Made by a program: the position numbers and the translations under genes. A DNA stretch of 64,000 bases from Diadema setosum. Lineage: Eukaryota > Echinodermata > Echinoidea > Diadematoida > Diadematidae. Of this stretch, positions 22,601 through 35,602 are shown piece by piece (positions within the stretch are counted from its first letter, which is position 1; every line of letters begins with the position of its first letter). The stretch covers positions 2,824,978 to 2,888,977 of the forward strand of contig CM067070.1 of NCBI GenBank assembly GCA_033980235.1, in the 5' to 3' direction. The notes beneath the pieces were generated by a model that was not told the DNA's origin, ran no database searches, and saw only the letters and a list, made by a program, of their open reading frames with translations.

Positions 22601-23474
22601 GTATCGTATATTATTTTGAATAATGGGGGTAATGGGGTTTGCAGCATGGCACAGGGTCTAAAGAGTTAATGGCGTCGTTTGAAAGGCATTGATGGCATCC
22701 AATTTAAAGAATTTTACTGATGAAATAGAGGATCAATGCACGGTCGATTAGACAGGGTTGATGATGCCTGTAGGCCTTTTTCGCAGCCTTTTTTTTTTCT
22801 CTCTCTCTTTTTGCGACCAACAAGGATCTGCATCCTAAAAAAAAAAAAAAAAAAATGAAATGTGAGGAGGCTTTGCAATTATGCAAATAAAGTTGTACTA
22901 TTGTCAAGGCTTAAGTTTGGCCTCATAGAGATGTTTTGAACACAACGATATGTTGGCAGGAGAGTTTGTTTCATTAATTTTGGGTAAAAGTGGCAACGAC
23001 GGTTTCGATTGCACGAATCTGTCAATCATCACAGATACTTGTAGCTGGATATTTTGCATGTTGTATCATAATGGAGTGTATAGCTTACAGGATAGCTTAC
23101 GGGTTCATCATACTATGATGGATCCGGCAACCTGTTACAGCCAAGAGTTACCATTTTTTTTTTTTTTGGGGGGGGGGGAGGGGGGTTATATTAAAGAGCA
23201 CAGGGAAGCACGACATTATTTTACAGCTCCAGAATCAAAAGCACATTCATAATATTGTGAACAGAAAAAAAGGTGATGTAAATATAACTAATTAAAAGAC
23301 AGGAAACATGATATTTCGGGCAAGAATTTGGTTTTGATTACCATAAAAATTAATGATAAATGAAGTGACAGAAATATCGAAGAGAAATTAATGTTAATAA
23401 ATGGGTAAAGAGACCAAAACATGAGATGAACACAAAATAAACACATACATCGAATAAAAAACAAACAAAAACAT

Positions 23475-24272
23475 ATCGTCGGCGTTCATCCGAACCGTCG
23501 TATATCCCGATTTTCGGTTAAATTTTCGATCTTGAGATTTTCAGTCACTTCGATAGTGGATATTCCGTTATACATATTGTGAATTTTTAGTTTCTAACTT
23601 GATATAAGTTCTTATGTTATTATCAATTCTGTACAGTCGTATCATTTCATTTTGTTAATTTCCCCAGAAGAGAGCGTGTTAAACAGCGGTATGCCGTTCT
23701 CTCCTATGTATGACGGTTCGGAGACCTTAGAATCAAAATCTACTGTAACGCAAATCATCATCCTCAGTGATTTTAAAATATCAATAGATCCGTGGTGATT
23801 GGTTAGTGCCTGCAAGCCATCTACATTTGTTGGAAAATGTGCAGTCCCTCCCCACGCCGTGACAGAATGCAGTACGCGCAATCAACGACCCGTCGGATAT
23901 CAGGCGCATTGACTTTGCGCGTAATCTTTTGATATACGACGGTTCGTTGACCGCAAGTACAGAGCGCACGGTCAACCAAACTGTCGTATGCATGTTAAAT
24001 GACAACGGTCTTTGCAAACCGAAAAAGCATACATGTATAGATCTCTTGCAATTTCTTGCATAATTCCTAACATTACAATTCGACGAATGGATCACACGTT
24101 AGAGTAAGTATTAAATACTTACGTATTAGAAAAATAATTGCAAATGCAAGACATAAAAGTGTAGGTATCATGGTCGGGAAAATGGGTAAAGTTTAAATGC
24201 GATTATCTCGAAATGTCATTCTTAAGCAAAAATTACAAACTATAAACGACGGTTCGGATGACCGCCGACGAT
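23475..24272. mobile_element. DNA transposon remnant carrying an inverted piece of the SGNH gene
   Basis: The termini ATCGTCGGCGTTCATCCGAA and TTCGGATGACCGCCGACGAT are inverted repeats of about 27 bp. CCGAACCGTC motifs recur inside (about 23712 and 23938, in opposite senses). Between about 23735 and 23872, the minus strand matches the intron 3 / exon 4 junction of SGNH pseudogene B (25067-25200) closely, and copy A (20690-20740) more distantly. The element lies in what would be intron 2 of copy B. This looks like capture of a host gene fragment by a non-autonomous transposon. Confidence 0.65.
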
Positions 24273-24500
24273 ATCATTGTGGCACATTTGAAAATGGCCG
24301 TAGATCTGTGCGTTATCATTATTTTAATGAATTAGCACAAACACAAAACAGAAAGCATATGTATCCTGCCAATTTAGGAGTGATTTGTCAGCCAACAAAC
24401 ATACATATCATAGTCATCATAGTGCACCTGCATGCACTCGTACCTCTTAGTATACAGTGCATTTGTTGCCTTTTTTTTTTTAATTTATTTCTGTGAACAG

Positions 24501-25300
24501 ACAAAACCGTATGAATCGTCGGGAAAGACCCTGTTCTTGAAGAGCCAGAAAGCAAAGAGGAGAGAAATCTTGGCCTCCATGACGTTACAGTTCTGTGGAG
24601 GAAGAAGAGCCTCGGTGACATAGATGAGTGGCCAACAAGTCCAATTATGTGGTTCTTCATGTGAGTCCATCTGACTCAACCCCCCCCCCCCCGAGGACAT
24701 TAATACGTGCACTTCTTAAAAACCACAAAAATACCACATTTGTGTGGTCTGACATACTGAACCTGGGTAACAGAGATGGGCTTGATCGGAATAAGTAATT
24801 ATGTTGAATAGTAACGCCCACCATAGGAGAATTCAATAGATTCAGAGTTATCGCTCAGCCAGAGATCAATGGGAATAATCAAAATTTGATCGGTGCAAAC
24901 GGTCTGTAAAGCAAAGCGGGTTGGGAACAGTTCATTACGGACTTGACAGTGGGCGTTTTCGATCTTTTTTGAGTAGATGCAATCGACTGCATGTGAAAAG
25001 AGTATTTAATCCCCTGTATTTAGCATGTGTCACTTAATAATTGATGTGTTTATTGAAGCTGTTACTTTGTCACGGCGTGGAAAGGGACTGCAGTTTCTAA
25101 TGTAGATGGCTTGCAGGTACTAACCACTCACCGCGGATCTATTTATCTTTTAAAATCACTGAGGATGATGATTTGCGTTAAGTAGATTTGATTGATTCTA
25201 AGGAGTACCGCTTGATGGGAAGTGTATATTTGCAGATTTATTAATTCATAGCACTTTCGGAAACCTTGGACATCGGTGCTTCTCATGCAAACTGATGAAT
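24501..25300 (+). pseudogene. SGNH-hydrolase-like pseudogene, copy B
   Basis: After an intron end much like those of copies A and C (CTGTGAACAG before 24501), exon 3 reads KTV-stop-IVG, where TGG has become TGA. It then reads NLGLHDVTVLW and LGDIDEW, parallel to NLGLSDTTVYW and IGEISRW of copy C. A C-run at 24679-24692 breaks the middle. VWSDILNLGN and EQFITDLTVGVFDL mark the rest, separated by stops and frame changes. An exon-4-like piece (25183-25294) follows a damaged acceptor (TTAAG where other copies have TACAG). It cannot encode the protein. Confidence 0.85.
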
Positions 25301-28157
25301 TTTATGCTTTTTCACACAGCGCGCTATCTATATAGAATATTTTGATGAAAAGTGACAATTTTATCAAAATGGCGGATTTTGCCTTTCCAAATAAACAAAT
25401 AATAGGATCTTGAGGGATGTGTCTTCAAAGATGTACGGTAATTTAGCACATAGCTCTGGCGACGATAAGTCAGCTTGGCTCAATTTAATTGAAAATAAAG
25501 TACGCTCAATGGCTTGCATTCATCAGAATATCTATATAAGCGGGAACTGCAGGTATGAAAATGATTATTACCTCTATAGTATAGGGATGGAGTTTGTGTA
25601 TGTAAAATAAAAAGAATGAAATGCATGTGCATGGGTTTAGAGTAATAAGATAAATCTTGTTGGCCAAATAATCGGGTTAAAAAATCAGAAACATGAAGAC
25701 AAAGATAGAGGATGACCATCGTGACGAAGACATGTTCTTTTTTACAACAATGTATAATCACTGTACGGTTCCTCAATAATATTGTATAGTCTTTTCATTC
25801 TACAATGCTCTTTTCACCTTATTCTCTGTTCTCAAAGAAAGTGAAATATATACAATTTTTTTTTGAAAAATGAAAAATACACTTTGAAATTTAAATCGAA
25901 AAACATAATTTAGATATAATTCCATTGTGAACTAATAGTACAATGCGGTAACTGGCAGGACTTACCAATTCATGCCAAGGCGAGGAGACAGAAATATACT
26001 ACAGTCGAGTAGCGTTTTCTGATTATAATTTCAGATTAACTTTTAAAAAATGCACATAGGGAATCGTTTACAATGCACATAATTATGCCCTGACTGATCC
26101 GGGCTATTCGTGGTTTTTGTATGTAGCCTCGCTGGGCAGCAAATGAGTCGGGTCACCCTTGCATCTTTACCTGGTCTTTAGAAAGTTAGCCTTGAGTGAA
26201 TCCCCGCTTTATATCAACACGCTTTTTATATTGACCCAGCCCGTGTTTGAATATTATGCACCTGTCACTATATATCAATTTGTTCATTCAAAACGGAATC
26301 TATTGACATCTTATTTGCTTTGGGGTACCTTTTTTGCGTATTTCATTCTATTTTCAATACGTTTAATTCAACTAACTGATATTATGATTACCTCTTACCG
26401 ATTTGCTTTCTTCATTTATTCGTAATGTAGATATTGAAGTGTGTGCTCTGAGAGTTTCTCATTAGCAGTTTCTTTTTTTTTTGTTTTTTTTTTTATCTTT
26501 CTGTTCAATATGTATCGTATGTAATCAATGTATTATACTTTAACTACGGAATATAAACGAGTAATCCCATGTCATTTCATTTATTATACGGTGTGGTTAT
26601 AAAGTGTAGTATAGATGACCGAGCTCAGAGCCAGCGGATGATTGGTGAATCGTGTTTTGAAGAGTCAATTACTGTACATGTACTCATAGCTCCCTCCATT
26701 TTCTTATCATTATGTTTCTTAGTATCTAAACTCATTTTCCTGAACAAGGGGTTTTAAATACTCTGTCATTAAGAAATCCAAACTATAACTTTTTTTAAGG
26801 ACTTGCAATTGCCAACAAGTTAGCAGGAGTTATCATATCGATAATAATTTGCAGAATAGTTTCAGGAAATATCGAAAGTATCAATTGACTTGCATGAATT
26901 GTAAATAAAGTCAATACTTGCACTGTGTTTATTTCTCGTTCTACCTAACCCTAATTATGTCATAATAACATGGGGAAAATAAAATTCAATGAAAAAAAAT
27001 ATCTTTGTTACAGAATAGAACAATGAGACAGATACGCAGTGCCTCTTACAGATCACAATTTGTATTGAATAGTGTTTTTTTAAGATTACAAATTTATGTC
27101 GTTTTCAGGTCGGTTGTATTTTTTTTAATATCAAATCCAAACCTACTGTAATTGAAGGAATGTTCGAAATGAAGGATGATAGACACGATTCAATGTGACG
27201 GAATTTATTTCTAACTTCCTAAGAATATAAGAGAACCAACTTTGGCTGCAAAAAAAAAAATAAAATCTTTCCCCCGGGACATTTGGAATAGGACGTGACT
27301 GTTTATAATTCAGTAAACTGAACACAAAATTCCAGCTGTCGTAGATATAAACAAAATGATATATATGTGGAAAGGTAAGTAAATAACCGGTTTAATGATC
27401 TTAAAATGTCTGTGTATGACAGTATACCCATTCTTCGAAAAACAAAAACACTGATAAAACAACACCTAATTTTATGAGTGTACACTTTGTAATCCCCTTG
27501 ATCATTCATCAAAACGAGCACAAAATTCCACTGCCATAGACATAACCCTTACACAACCTCTGGTTTCTCGAAAGGTATTAATGACTGGTGAAATGTGGTT
27601 TGCATCATATAACCAAAGCTTTCTATTCGTATTTTTCTAAAAAAACTTATACTAGGAAAATACTCGTTTCTATCGCTGATTGTTAATAGTATCCAATGGA
27701 GCTCTCTGTACTTTATTATGTAGCATTGTACTCGTATACATGATTCACACAACTACGTCTATAATATTATACACAATAGCTTATAGAATCATAAGTTCTC
27801 TTCATTACCACCTTTTTCGTTCATTATTGTTAATCTACTCTCATAATACATAAGTTATTTTGTCTATTCTGCAAAGGTCTACTTTGCCAGTACTGCTTCT
27901 TCGTAAAGTTCTCTTCACTTATGTTGTTTGCAAAAAAAAAAAAAAAAAATCATGTCATTTCATCCATCAACCTTATTCCCTTCATAACTTTAAATGTTGA
28001 CTTGCATGCCCCGCAATGTCATGCATGCGATATTCAAATAAGGTAAATGTGTGAATGTTGTTTTTGTGATAACAGTTCTCCTCAATATTGTGAATTATAT
28101 GCACTGATTTGTGATATCACGTGGCGGTCCCGCCAGGCCAGAATATCAGTCTAGTCT
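25301..28157. other. No gene recognised
   Basis: About 2.9 kb of AT-rich DNA with T and A homopolymers (near 26468 and 27930) and only short unlinked open frames. No exon, RNA gene or repeat could be classified. Confidence 0.45.
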
Positions 28158-29206
28158 TTAAAGATAATATAAAGTTTTGGTATTACCTCAAAAGTTTCCC
28201 TGAATTTCCTTGTCTTAGTTTGTGTTTCAGGTTAAAGTACCTTTCATATAACTAACACTGTGAGACTTACTCGCCCCAAAGTGCTCTCATGTCTTAGTAA
28301 TCATGCAATAATGGTTTCGTACCAGAGCCGCCGCCGCCGTACGGCGGCGAGGTAGTACACGTATTGTGCGAATATCACTGCGACCATCAGCAGCGTGCAG
28401 CCCCATACGCATACTGTGTAGCTACATTGTAACTGCGACCAGCAGCCCCATACGCATAGCTAAATGGGGCTTCGCATTGTAGCTTACAGGATCATGACAG
28501 ATTTAGTATCGCGGGTAAATATCAACTTAAAATCCAAAAATTTTCTTCAATTTAAAGACTTACCAGTTAAGTTGAAGTACTGAAAACAGGCTTTGGGCAA
28601 CGTTTGGTTTTGCCAATAGTCCCTTTCTGTTCGAATTAATGACTGAATGTGACTCGGTCGAGAGGACCTTGGGAGAGCTACTTACACTGAATTGACGGCC
28701 AGCGCATGCGCACACAAACATCTTATCCGTTCATGGATTTGAAATTTGTTCGCATGTGATGTGTGCGTATGCGCTGGCCGTAGTAATCAGTGTATGTAGC
28801 TCTCCCACGGTCCTCTCGACAGAGTCACATTCAGTCATCAATTCGAACAGAAAGGGACTATTGGCAGAACCAAACGTTGCCCGAAGCCTGTTTTCAAGAC
28901 TTCAACTTAATTGGTAAGTCTTCAAATTGAAGAATTTTGTGGATTTTAAGTTGATATTTGCCCGAGATACTAAATCTGTCATGATCCTGGATGCTACAAT
29001 GCGAAGCCCCATTACGCTATGCGTATGGGGCTGCTGGTCGCTATGCGTATGGGGCTGCTGGTCGCAGTTAATTGCATGATTACTAAGAAATGAGAGCACT
29101 TTGGGGCGAGTAAGTCTCACAGTGTTAGTTATATGATAGATACTTTAACCTGAAACACGGAAATTCAGGGAAACTTTTGACGTACCTAAACTTTTTATTA
29201 TCTTTA
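28158..29206. mobile_element. Kilobase-scale palindromic element
   Basis: The interval is one imperfect inverted repeat with arms of about 0.5 kb, turning at about 28720-28750. Paired landmarks are AAGATAATATAAAG and its partner at the ends, the CACTGTGAGACTTACTCGCC arm block with AGTAAGTCTCACAGTG, the TCATGACAGATTTAGTATC block with its partner at about 28965-28985, and the GCCAGCGCATGCGCAC block with GTGCGTATGCGCTGGC near the centre. The left arm has an extra segment of about 85 bp with a CGCCGCCGCCG hairpin. A solo arm lies at 3959-4222. No coding content. Confidence 0.85.
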
Positions 29207-29680
29207 ATGTTTGGAGTGCGATGTGAATCATGGTTATCGATTCCTTGTATAGTCGTTGTATAGTCTTTATGTAACACGTACCACATTTAGGCTTAACCGC
29301 AAAAATACCCGCGACTACATATTCCGGCTATGATGTACACTTACTTATAGGTGTTTGTCTAGAATTGTGTGCAGAATATAGAGTATTGAATAACATGAAT
29401 CGTGCACACCACAAATCAAGGTCGATTCTAGCATTATGTGGTCCAAAGAATATAGAAGAACCACTGTATATATAAGTCTATGTCTAGCAGAGTAAAGTGT
29501 AAGTAATGTCTTGAATAGTGCACGCGACAAGGCGATATTTTTTTTTTTCTCTCTCTCTTCCAGTCGGAGTTCATGTAGGGCCCGTCATATTTCTCTTAGT
29601 ACAACCTCATTAACACTTTCGACTTCGACCACTTATCCTTACAATTGTTGTATCATTATGTAGTATAAACATACTTATAT

Positions 29681-30103
29681 GACCGTGCATCACAAAACAA
29701 ACACAAAGTCGCATCCCTTCAATTTTACGTGAGGGCTCAAAAAAGGTGAAATGGGTCAACCGAGTCAATCTTGATTTCTTTTTTCATATTTTCTGAAAGA
29801 GCTATCCTTCCACACTATGCTTTAATTTGTGATCATAACATGAATGGGAAAGTGTGTTTTCAGCAGTTTTTCTACAACCCTTTTTTCGGGCAGAGCAGAA
29901 TGATCAAGTTTGTTTTAGAGGCCCCTTTTTATTTCTTGAAATCCCTGGCACACTCTTAAATTCCAAGTCTATTAACTTTTGAAAGGATAACGCTATTGCT
30001 TTGAAAGTTGGCATTAATTATGGACAGAATGTAATGATAAATTATCTTTAATTTCAGCTTAATCAGATAATCCATTGATGTTGCTCCGGTAATTTACATC
30101 CTG
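29681..30103 (-). mobile_element. GTGACC transposon, truncated copy 3
   Basis: In reverse orientation this matches 10948-11578 and 33516-34205. It starts with the GTGCATCACAAAACAAACAC terminus and runs through GAAATGGGTCAACC, the TTCTGAAAGAGCT block, the AAAGTGTGTTTTCAGCAG block, and ends near the complement of the 'AACAATGAAGGGATTATC' block. The second terminus is missing. Confidence 0.75.
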
Positions 30104-30295
30104 TGATATTCATAAATGAGAAGTATGAAAATAAATTAATTGAAATTGAATTGAAAATGAAATTGGTTAGGGAGGTAACCCTGATTTGTGAGTACTAACG
30201 TTCGACTTGACGTAGAACACGGTATTTGGCAAAGGTGAAATAGGAAACTTTGCGCATCTCCTTTGAATGTACTTAACATTTTCTGGGTACTTTAT

Positions 30296-30520
30296 GGCCC
30301 GAATTCACGAAGGTGGTACAAATGAAACCATGGTTTAAACCATGGACAAAAACCATGGAGCGCAAAGTGTCGCATGGAATATTTCGTTACGAAATTGGTC
30401 ATTTCGTCGACAAAATGACCGTTTCATTAATTAAATTATCATTTCGTGGACGAAATGTTATTTAGCTATAAAATGTTGTCATTTCATTACAAAATAATAA
30501 TTTCATCGACAGGACTGGCT
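30296..30520. repeat. Palindrome-rich repeat (CCATGG and ATTTCGT...ACGAAAT motifs)
   Basis: The sequence has AACCATGGTTTAAACCATGG at about 30327-30345 with a further CCATGG at about 30353, then several self-complementary ATTTCGTNGACGAAAT-like units. This pattern, starting GGCCCGAATTCACGAAGGTGG, resembles a dispersed repeat of marine invertebrates known to me only loosely. It has no coding frame. Confidence 0.45.
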
Positions 30521-31303
30521 CTACCCAACGACAGCGATTGGACAAGAACAATGAAATTTTCTTTTCAAGATCAATTAAGCTGATACCCGTGGTGAAGATA
30601 AAGTTGTGTTTTTTTTTTATTTTAAAGATATTTGACATTTTGTTTACAGTGTATAATCGATTTGCAAATTTTGTGAATTTGATATTAATTGTTTGAGATA
30701 TATTCACTTGAATAGTAGTTACGTTTTGCATTATTGGTTATTTATCTTGTTGGTTATTTCTTTTTGTTTTTGTTTGCAGTGTGATTTGTCAAAACTGAGT
30801 TACAGTTTCCTGAATAAAATAAATTTTTGGGGCGTATGCGATGGTGTACCTGTGTAATGTTATTGTTCTAATTAATTCTAACTTCCCTCCTCTCTCCATC
30901 TCTCTCTCTGCCTAACTGAATAAACGTTTCTGAAGAATAATGTAACAACAGATATGCTCCAACCATAGTCACTTAGAAATGAATCTACATGCATACATTA
31001 ACCCCCCCCCCCAAAAAAAAAGCAGAGAACTCTCAAATGATACACAATTAACAGTTAAACGAAAGTGTCTTTTGAAAAAAAAAGACTCCAAGTTGAATGT
31101 CAACAACTACTTTATTATTCTTTTTATTCAATATAGGTGATTTTTTAAAACCATTTCTTCACCTTTTTTCTTCTCTCTTTTAGAAACCTAAATCAGCGTC
31201 GATGTACATCATAATTAAATGTAAAATGTAAAGCTTGTTGATGTTTAATTGATATAACATTTGCAATAATTTATCAATAAACAAAATTATTGATAAGGAA
31301 GAA

Positions 31304-31840
31304 AAGTACTTTTATGAGTCGTGTTATCTTATGAAAGTGAAGAAGAAGAGAAAGGGAATATTAATTATTATCATGTCATTTTCAGAAAATCGTCTTCCCC
31401 GGACTTTCGGATCCTTTAGTTAAAGCGTTTCACATTTCCTTCTTAAACACATAATTTGTGACTTGTAACCACGACGATGGGGCAATATCTCATGAAAGGC
31501 AAGGTACAAGTATCGTGGATGGGAACTGATTTCAGAGCACCATTCTCGATATATGGTGTTCTGAAATCAGTTTCCATCCACGAGCAGTATTTTATGAAAA
31601 CCACCTTGCCTTTCATGAGATATTGCCCCAGTCAATAACAAGGGAGTTAGAGAGTTAAAGAGGGAAGGAATGCATACACAAATTAAACAATATAGGTTTA
31701 AGAAGGAAATGTGAAACGCTTTAACTAAAGGATCCGAAAGTCCGGGGAAGACGATTTTCTGAAAATGACGTGATAATAATTAATATTCCCTTTCTCTTCT
31801 TCTTCACTTTCATAAGATAACACGACTCATAAAAGTACTT
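31304..31840. mobile_element. Fold-back element of about 540 bp
   Basis: The ends are AAGTACTTTTATGAGTCGTG and its exact complement. Long stretches of the two arms pair, including the GAAAATCGTCTTCCCCGGAC block, the AAAGCGTTTCACATTTCC block and GGCAATATCTCATGAAAGGC, turning at about 31550. The outer ~130 bp of each arm differ at only one or two positions. An unpaired piece of about 65 bp lies in the right arm (31632-31695). Near-identical arms suggest recent insertion or arm homogenisation. Confidence 0.9.
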
Positions 31841-32149
31841 GGTTGCGGAGATACAGATGATTTTATTAGCGCATTTCAAGTGGCTTAGGAAACCAGTGTT
31901 TCGCGAAAACCGTCTTCAAACTTTTCCTTCCAACGCCATCGTGATCAAGGGGAGGCAAGACAGTTTTCACCTCTTGACAATAGAAGGTATGCTATTAGTA
32001 ACCTCCGCAATGTTCATTTAAGCTTAGCGGCAGCGGTCTCCGCACGACCAATTAGTTACCAGGATGCCACGCACTAACTAATAAGATCAACTTCTGTGCC
32101 TGACCGCCGAGATTCTTAAAATAAGATTCTTAAATAACTATTACAGCGA

Positions 32150-32988
32150 GCTGCCTTTGCAAAAGGCTACCCACATGCGGACCAAGTTCCCATTTGTGAG
32201 GAATCTAGGAAAGCAGTTTCGCTTTTTGTGGACGGAGCCACTACTGACAAGATCGCTGATTAGCTGAATGCTCAATCGTGGCCAACATCGGGACCGGTTG
32301 TATTTTGGCTGAGAACCGTTCTCGCTTTCCCCAGGGCAGGATTTTTTTTTTTCGGATTTGAGCATGCGCAGAAACAAATTTTGCACAAGGCACACTAAGC
32401 CAGCGGCTGCGTAGTGCTCCCGAAAGTTCTCTAATACAATACTGTGTTGTGGGGAGGAAGTGAAGGGGATGGATATCGGATAAAATTGATAGAGAGAATA
32501 CAATAACAATTTGCCCTCCATTAAATCTACTACAGAACGACTTTTCGGGGCTACATGTTAAGGTACCTACGTACAGGCTGAGCTTTCCCACGCGGTGAAC
32601 GAGCTCCGTATACAAAATGAGTTTTCCAGCGCTAAATCTTAGTGACCTGCGAACAGCATATCAAGCATTCCCACGCTACATGTAACGCGACCTACTTGAG
32701 GGCGCACAAACAAAACATTTCATATTTAGCGGCATATTTCAAATTTCCAGAACAATATATTATATAATGGTGGATCTGCACTCATGAACCACCACAGTGT
32801 ACAGTCCCAGGGTCACGTTTTGGGCAGGCGGACTACCGCCCAAATGTCACGCGTAACCGGAGTCGGCGCGTGGCGAAGACGGAATCTAGGTTGACCAGTG
32901 CGCGACTGTAAACCCCCTTTAACGACTATTCGCCGTTAAAGGAGATATGTACATATCATTACGCGTATATGTATATGAAATAAGTATA

Positions 32989-33025
<37 letters not shown>

Positions 33026-33061
33026 TTGTATAACAATAAATAATATATAAATATGTGGGCG

Positions 33062-33116
<55 letters not shown>

Positions 33117-33445
33117 TGTTATTTGAACTTGGCTTTAGTGAAAATAATTATCATTTAGGCTTTTATATGTCCAGGATCCTCTTCAAACTCATCACCTTTG
33201 GAATAGAATGGACGCCACGGCGTGTGATTCGTGTTCCTTGTTTAATCTAATTTTGTATTACCCGTAAACATACATAGTAAGAACACTAAATGCAACATTA
33301 ACCCTAAATGAGTAATTTTTAACCCCAGTATCGAAAGAAAATGTCATCCTTTTATTCCGTTGTGAGAACTCTTATTACCGTGAATGATAATGGTGAGGAA
33401 AAAGCATTTACGAGAATGATTTTACAAAAGCGCTCGGCTCCCACA
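32150..33445 (+). repeat. Segmental duplication, block B left part
   Basis: Same-direction partner of 9376-10590. It contains the same CTACCCACA, TTCGGATTTGAGCATGCGCA and GGAGGAAGTGAAGGGGATGG landmarks and ends at CTCGGCTCCCACAAC. Past this point block A has the TTCGTTATTCC array, while block B continues directly to the GTGACC element. Confidence 0.85.
32993..33115. repeat. (TA)n and (TG)n microsatellites
   Basis: Two TA runs and a long TG run in duplicated DNA, different in length and purity from the matching tract at 10160-10250. Confidence 0.93.
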
Positions 33446-33515
33446 ACGTTAATTATCATTCAAATCGCGATCAATTTGCGATCAATCTTAGATGTGATTA
33501 ATTTCAACTCTAAAT

Positions 33516-34205
33516 GTGACCCTGCACCTCAAAACAAACAAAAAGTCGCCAGACATGAATTTTTAGTTAAGACCATATTCTGAAAGAGCAGACTTTAAGC
33601 TTTAAAATGATGTATAACTCAAATCAAATGGACTCTCCTAACCTATCTAAATATTGGAAAGAAAGCACAAACTCGGGAAAAGTGTGAACTGAGAAAAGAG
33701 GCTCTGAAGTACAGTGTCTATTCAAGCGCTTAATCTTTACCAAACCGTGCTGGCTGTGCGATGAATGGGACAAAAAAACAGGAAGCAATCCACCAGAGTA
33801 ACAACAATGAAGGGATTATCAGATTAAACTGAAATTGAGCATGCCTCATTCGCATTTTCTGTCCATAATGAATGCTAACTTTCAAAGCAGTAGCGCTATC
33901 CTTTCAAAAGTTATCAGAGTTGAAAGTGAAGAGTGTGGACAAGGTTTTTCAGAAATGAAAAAGGAATTCTAAAGACACACCTAATCACACTATTTTACCA
34001 AAAATGTTCGAGATAAACTGCTAAAAAAACACACTTTCCTGCCCGTTTAATGATACCAAATTTTAGCATAATGTAAATGAAGACCCGCTCTTTCAGAAAA
34101 TATGAAAAAGTCAAGTTCGGCTAGGTTGACCCATTTCACTTATTTTCAGTCCTCACGCAAATTCAGTGTGTGCGACTTTATGTTCGTTTTGAGGTGCACT
34201 GTCAC
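33516..34205 (+). mobile_element. GTGACC transposon, copy 2
   Basis: The best-preserved copy, about 690 bp, with GTGACCCTGCACCTCAAAAC at the left and the matching inverted end at the right. AAAT is duplicated on both sides (33512-33515, 34206-34209). It includes about 60 bp near 34070-34140 that copy 1 has lost. It encodes nothing recognisable. Confidence 0.9.
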
Positions 34206-34499
34206 AAATGTAATGTTGTCCCTGTATGTAGCATGTTTTAATCCTAAGATAAACGTAAATGTAATGCAACCCTAAAGTGAAATAGCTTTTTACTATAAAG
34301 TTAATATGTCTTAATTTGAAATGTACTAACTTTAGACTTCCTCTAAACGTGATATCTCCACTTAAATGCAATATCGATCCTGGATTAGAGTCAAAGGTGT
34401 AAAAAGGGGAAAATATATTTACAAGTTTTGTTAAGCACAAGAGTCATGTCCCATCCCGCTTACATTATTTTTTTTTTCAAAAGCCATCTTGCCTATATG

Positions 34500-34618
34500 T
34501 ACTCTCTAAAAAAAAGAAGAGTGAAAATGTTCACTCTTGAAGGAGTGAATAACAGAAAAAAGTGAGTTCCGAGTGAAAGTGGAGTGAAGATTTTCATTCT
34601 TCCTTTTTTTAGAGAGTA
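34500..34618. mobile_element. Small hairpin MITE with TACTCTC ends
   Basis: A 119-bp element starting TACTCTCTAAAAAAAAGAAG and ending with the complementary TTTTTTTAGAGAGTA. The arms (AGAGTGAAAATGTTCACTC and its partner) fold into a near-complete hairpin. No second copy was noticed in this window. Confidence 0.8.
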
Positions 34619-35600
34619 AATAAGGGTGAAAGGCTAAAACTCCTTATAATATCCATACCTCGGCAGACGCGTATATTGATAGACACGTAGGCCTCCATAC
34701 AGGTGTATTATGTCCTACAATATATCACTCCCATTATATTATGTCGCATAATCTTTCATCAAGGCAAATGTAGCGTTTCATAAGTAAACATCTTATAGAC
34801 TCCTTTACAAGGAAAGCAATATGGGTCAAAAGTACAAATTCATATTTTATGGTATTCTATGTGCTGCATTTCATACTGCGCTCATAATTTGCACTTATGT
34901 AAATAGTGTCAAATTAATCATTTTATAAAATAAACCCTGATTTATATGAAATAACTCTGCACATGGGGTAAACTATATTCTTCCTTTTATTTGATTTCAT
35001 TTCAGCATTCCTTTTTCATAGAAGAATATAATGTGTTCGAAACTTTTCAGTAATATTTGAACAGTGACTTGCATAGAAACAGGTTAATGGATGACACAAA
35101 TGAACAACACCGTTTTTCATAATACAAGTAACAGGCCTACAAAATAATCAGGAAAATTTGCTTTTTGGGTACATAAATAAAAAGAAAATGACATACCTGT
35201 CATTCAAAAGACAAACTTAATACATCTATGTGTAATAAAAAATGCGGGAGATCGTTGTTATTACTAGCAAAAAAGCACACATGAATTGGGTGATGACCTT
35301 ACCTTTCCATAATTTATTATGATTATTATTTATTATTTCATTTCATTTCATTCATTTTATTTCACCACGGATAAAAAGCCCAATCAGCAAATATGCTGTT
35401 TTTCAATGGGGCCGTGAATCAGTGTACAAAAATCATATTAACATGATAAGAAATGATTTAAGTAAAAACAAACAAAAACATCGACATTTGTTGCACTACA
35501 TCCACAAAAGTAAGGTTTAACATGATGATTTTCATAACAAAAATCTACGCAATAATCACAGAATGAACATAGATATAACAAAGATATCACCGTCCCACCC
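34619..35600. other. No gene recognised
   Basis: AT-rich spacer between the GTGACC element and the rest of block B. It contains short ATTT-rich and CATTTCATTT-rich tracts and no exon signature. Confidence 0.45.
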
Positions 35601-35602
35601 TA

